DNA of 64,000 nucleotides. It comes from GCA-2687025 sp964473525. Its GTDB lineage: Bacteria > Poribacteria > WGA-4E > GCA-2687025. Shown piece by piece: positions 62,255 through 64,000 of this stretch; the stretch's first letter is position 1; each line of letters opens with the position of its first letter. A program made the translations under genes and the position numbers. Location of the stretch: positions 256,770 to 320,769 of the forward strand of contig CAYYPK010000003.1 in NCBI GenBank assembly GCA_964473525.1, read 5' to 3'. Under the pieces are notes generated by a model, which did not search any database, had not been told where the DNA came from, and was given only the letters and a program-made list of their open reading frames with translations.

Positions 62255-63205
62255 ATGCGAGCGCTCGTAACGACGATGAGGGATGACGGAGTCCGCGAGA
62301 AGCGTCTCGTAGACGACTGGCCCGCGCCTGCTACCCCTACGGGCAGCCAGGTTCTCACACGGGCCCTATTGACGGGCGTTACCAACGGGACTGAGCGAAA
62401 TGACCTGATCGGCGGGAACTACGCACGCCCAACGGACGCGCTCCCTGGTGGCTGTGGGTATCAGAACGTGGGCGAGGTGATTGAGGTCGGCCCTGACGTC
62501 GAGGAGTTGGCGGTCGGTGACGTGCTCTACATGAGCCAGGATCACCTGGAGTTCTGTCTCGAGGACGAAGACGGACTGCACATCAAACTCCCCGACGACG
62601 TCGAACCCAGGCACGCCGCGCTCTTCGGGGTAGGTGGCGTCGCGATGCGCTGCTGCCGAAACGCCGACCTGCGAATGGGCGACCGGTTCCTCGTTGTCGG
62701 CGCTGGCATCGTAGGACAGCTCGCTGCGCAAATCGCGAATGCCATGGGCGCTCGCGTCACGTTGTGTGACATCGACGACCGCCGGCTGACCGTCGCCCGC
62801 GAGATCGGCGCCGCGGAGGAAGTGGTGTCCGTTGCCGGGGAGCAGTGGGCAGAGCAGATCCCAGACGCCGGGTTCCGCGCGGTTCTAGACGTTGCCGGCG
62901 TTCCTGGCATGGAGGACGATCTCATCCGCGCCGCTGAACATGGTGGCTCCGTGCTCTTCATCGCTGGCAGGCACAAGGTGGAGTACACGTTCAACCGGGG
63001 GCAGGGGCGCGAGATCACCATCAAGCAGAACAGCCACTTCGATACCTCTGACCTTGACAACCTGTGCCGCCTCGTACGCCGGCGTCTGGTCCAATTCGCT
63101 CCGATCATACAGGACACAGTTCGGGTTGCGGAGGCCGCGGGCGTCTACGACACGCTCCGAGATGAACCTGCGCTGCTACTGGGCACAGTGTTCGACTGGC
63201 GGTAG
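62255..63205 (+). CDS. Medium-chain dehydrogenase/reductase without catalytic-zinc motif
   Basis: The ATG at 62255 gives 316 residues. The Rossmann part (about 150-270) is clear: DRFLVVGAGIVGQLAAQIAN, then ARVTLCDIDDRRLTVAREIG. The zinc-type N-terminal GHE motif and catalytic cysteine are absent; instead it has GGCGYQNVGEVIEVG and VTNGTERND. That places it in the zinc-less MDR group similar to bacteriochlorophyllide or threonine-dehydrogenase-like oxidoreductases. It is probably NAD(P)-dependent with an unknown, possibly sugar-derived, substrate. Confidence 0.85.
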   Translation: MRALVTTMRDDGVREKRLVDDWPAPATPTGSQVLTRALLTGVTNGTERNDLIGGNYARPTDALPGGCGYQNVGEVIEVGPDVEELAVGDVLYMSQDHLEFCLEDEDGLHIKLPDDVEPRHAALFGVGGVAMRCCRNADLRMGDRFLVVGAGIVGQLAAQIANAMGARVTLCDIDDRRLTVAREIGAAEEVVSVAGEQWAEQIPDAGFRAVLDVAGVPGMEDDLIRAAEHGGSVLFIAGRHKVEYTFNRGQGREITIKQNSHFDTSDLDNLCRLVRRRLVQFAPIIQDTVRVAEAAGVYDTLRDEPALLLGTVFDWR

Positions 63206-63868
63206 AGCCGTGTGTGGGATATTTACCACTTCGGAACAGACCTTCCCTGAGTGTCTGCAATCGGCGGCGGCGACGCAAAGGCACGGTCGGTCGGGTCGGG
63301 AGTCGGCTGGTAGAGCGTGACCGCATGCCGTCGCCGGAAGTTCCAGCGCTGGCGACATGACAGACGGAGCAGTACGACCATGCACCCGACAGCAGCAGGC
63401 CGAAGACACCTACCCACGTGATGCCACGAAGCCAACGAACGGCGTCTCGCGGTCTCCGACAGGGCGTGGCCGCGCGGAACGGGTGGAGGCGCGAGAACCG
63501 CATAGTGAGGCCGGATTTGGTCTAGGCGCACCCGCGCGAGGCGAATCCGCGCTAGGCGCCACGCATTCTCACGCCACGTTGAGCGCCCACCGGGAAGCCG
63601 GCAGTGGACGCTTGCCTCTGTCAGCTGAGCTGTAGACCATGGCTGCGCGCGCAGATCTAGGTGACGCTGGGGCTCTTGACCGCGACACACACACCGGCAC
63701 AATATGGCACCGACTCTGGAGCTACAGTCGCACGGCGAGCGCTGGCGCGAGCCCGGGAACGGCCTCGGAAGCCGCCGACTCCGACGCGCGGCGGCGATTT
63801 GGGAACGCGTCGCGCGCGGTGAGCAACTCTCTCTATACATCGCGCCGCCGTAGACATTGAGCCTGTAG
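63206..63868. other. Gene-free stretch
   Basis: About 660 bases near the right edge. A 238-residue open frame on the minus strand (63223-63939) has shadow-like, arginine-rich composition and I reject it. Short GGCGCACCCGCG/AGGCGAATC near-repeats occur around 63525-63560, with no recognisable element. Confidence 0.45.
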
Positions 63869-64000
63869 ATGCTAGCTAACCCTGAGCCTCTGGTCGAAAG
63901 CCGATATGTGCGCCTGCAGAAGCGCACGAACGAGGTCATTGAGAAGGCGGGAGGGTGTCAAGGATTCGGTGTAAACGGCCTTCTCACGTCACTGGCATCC
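63869..64000 (+). CDS. Possible start of a gene running off the right edge
   Basis: From ATG 63869 the frame is open for 44 codons to the window's end (starts MLANPEPLVESRYVRLQKRT). The composition is ordinary for a protein, with a helix-like charged segment. No ribosome site is obvious (only GAGCC 10 bases upstream), and no family is recognised. Only sequence to the right can confirm it. Confidence 0.35.
   Translation, partial: MLANPEPLVESRYVRLQKRTNEVIEKAGGCQGFGVNGLLTSLAS

Noticed and set aside
63223..63939. 238-codon minus-strand frame near the right edge
   Set aside because: No ribosome site, no family resemblance, composition typical of a shadow; too weak to call.
1..64000. CRISPR array, prophage, insertion sequence or integron
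   Set aside because: No regularly spaced repeats, transposase, integrase or phage structural genes were found by reading the sequence and its frames.

Overview
The window is GC-rich bacterial DNA, with no rRNA, tRNA, CRISPR array, transposase or phage gene that I can recognise. The gene content points to a member of the Candidatus Poribacteria or a close relative from a marine, particle- or sponge-associated habitat. The signs are a giant PD40/cohesin/dockerin protein ending in a NPFNPET-type FlgD-Ig tail, several secreted LamG and TolB-like propeller proteins, two sulfatases, a sulfotransferase, two phytanoyl-CoA-dioxygenase-like enzymes, a mannonate dehydratase/KduD cluster, pectate-lyase and DUF5916 proteins, and pentapeptide/TIR and AAA-WD40 proteins. 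This assignment is an inference from gene content; no marker gene is present.

0-17.5 kb: a left-edge fragment of an AAA/WD40 protein (3-2303), then a uronate-type catabolic operon (ManD, zinc alcohol dehydrogenase, KduD; 2576-5615) and a small lipoprotein. Converging on it is a five-gene minus-strand set: an ECF sigma factor fused to a long helical-repeat region and a C-terminal DUF2087-like region; two tandem paralogous proteins each made of four hydrophobic repeats of about 57 residues; a winged-helix protein carrying the archaeosine-synthase (ArcS) signature motif; and a DUF5916 outer-membrane barrel. A full-length paralogue of the AAA/WD40 protein is transcribed divergently from the sigma factor. 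This block is the best candidate for an undescribed system.

17.6-38 kb: two sulfatases, a TPP-dependent enzyme, a membrane protein with a C-terminal sugar-binding-like domain, an aldo/keto reductase, a secreted LamG plus PD40 pair, a Fur-family regulator directly upstream of katG, two GNAT or methyltransferase-type enzymes, a pentapeptide protein, and a membrane methyltransferase followed by an MFS transporter. Three of these genes have no ATG/GTG/TTG codon where the protein ought to begin but have ATT or ATC there.

38-64 kb: a membrane M15-like peptidase, a sulfotransferase, then a 2.6-kb stretch in which three consecutive families (a duplicated voltage-sensor channel, an alpha/beta hydrolase and a pentapeptide-TIR protein) are each broken by one single-base indel. 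These are followed by GNAT, formamidase, secreted beta-propellers, two PhyH oxygenases, a pectate lyase, a LamG protein, the giant PD40 protein, a TolB-like propeller, a GIY-YIG protein interrupted by an in-frame TAG, and an MDR dehydrogenase. Three otherwise unrelated secreted proteins share a short C-terminal tail of the type K-[LV]-x-T-x-W-x-x-[IL]-K, which may be a sorting or interaction signal.
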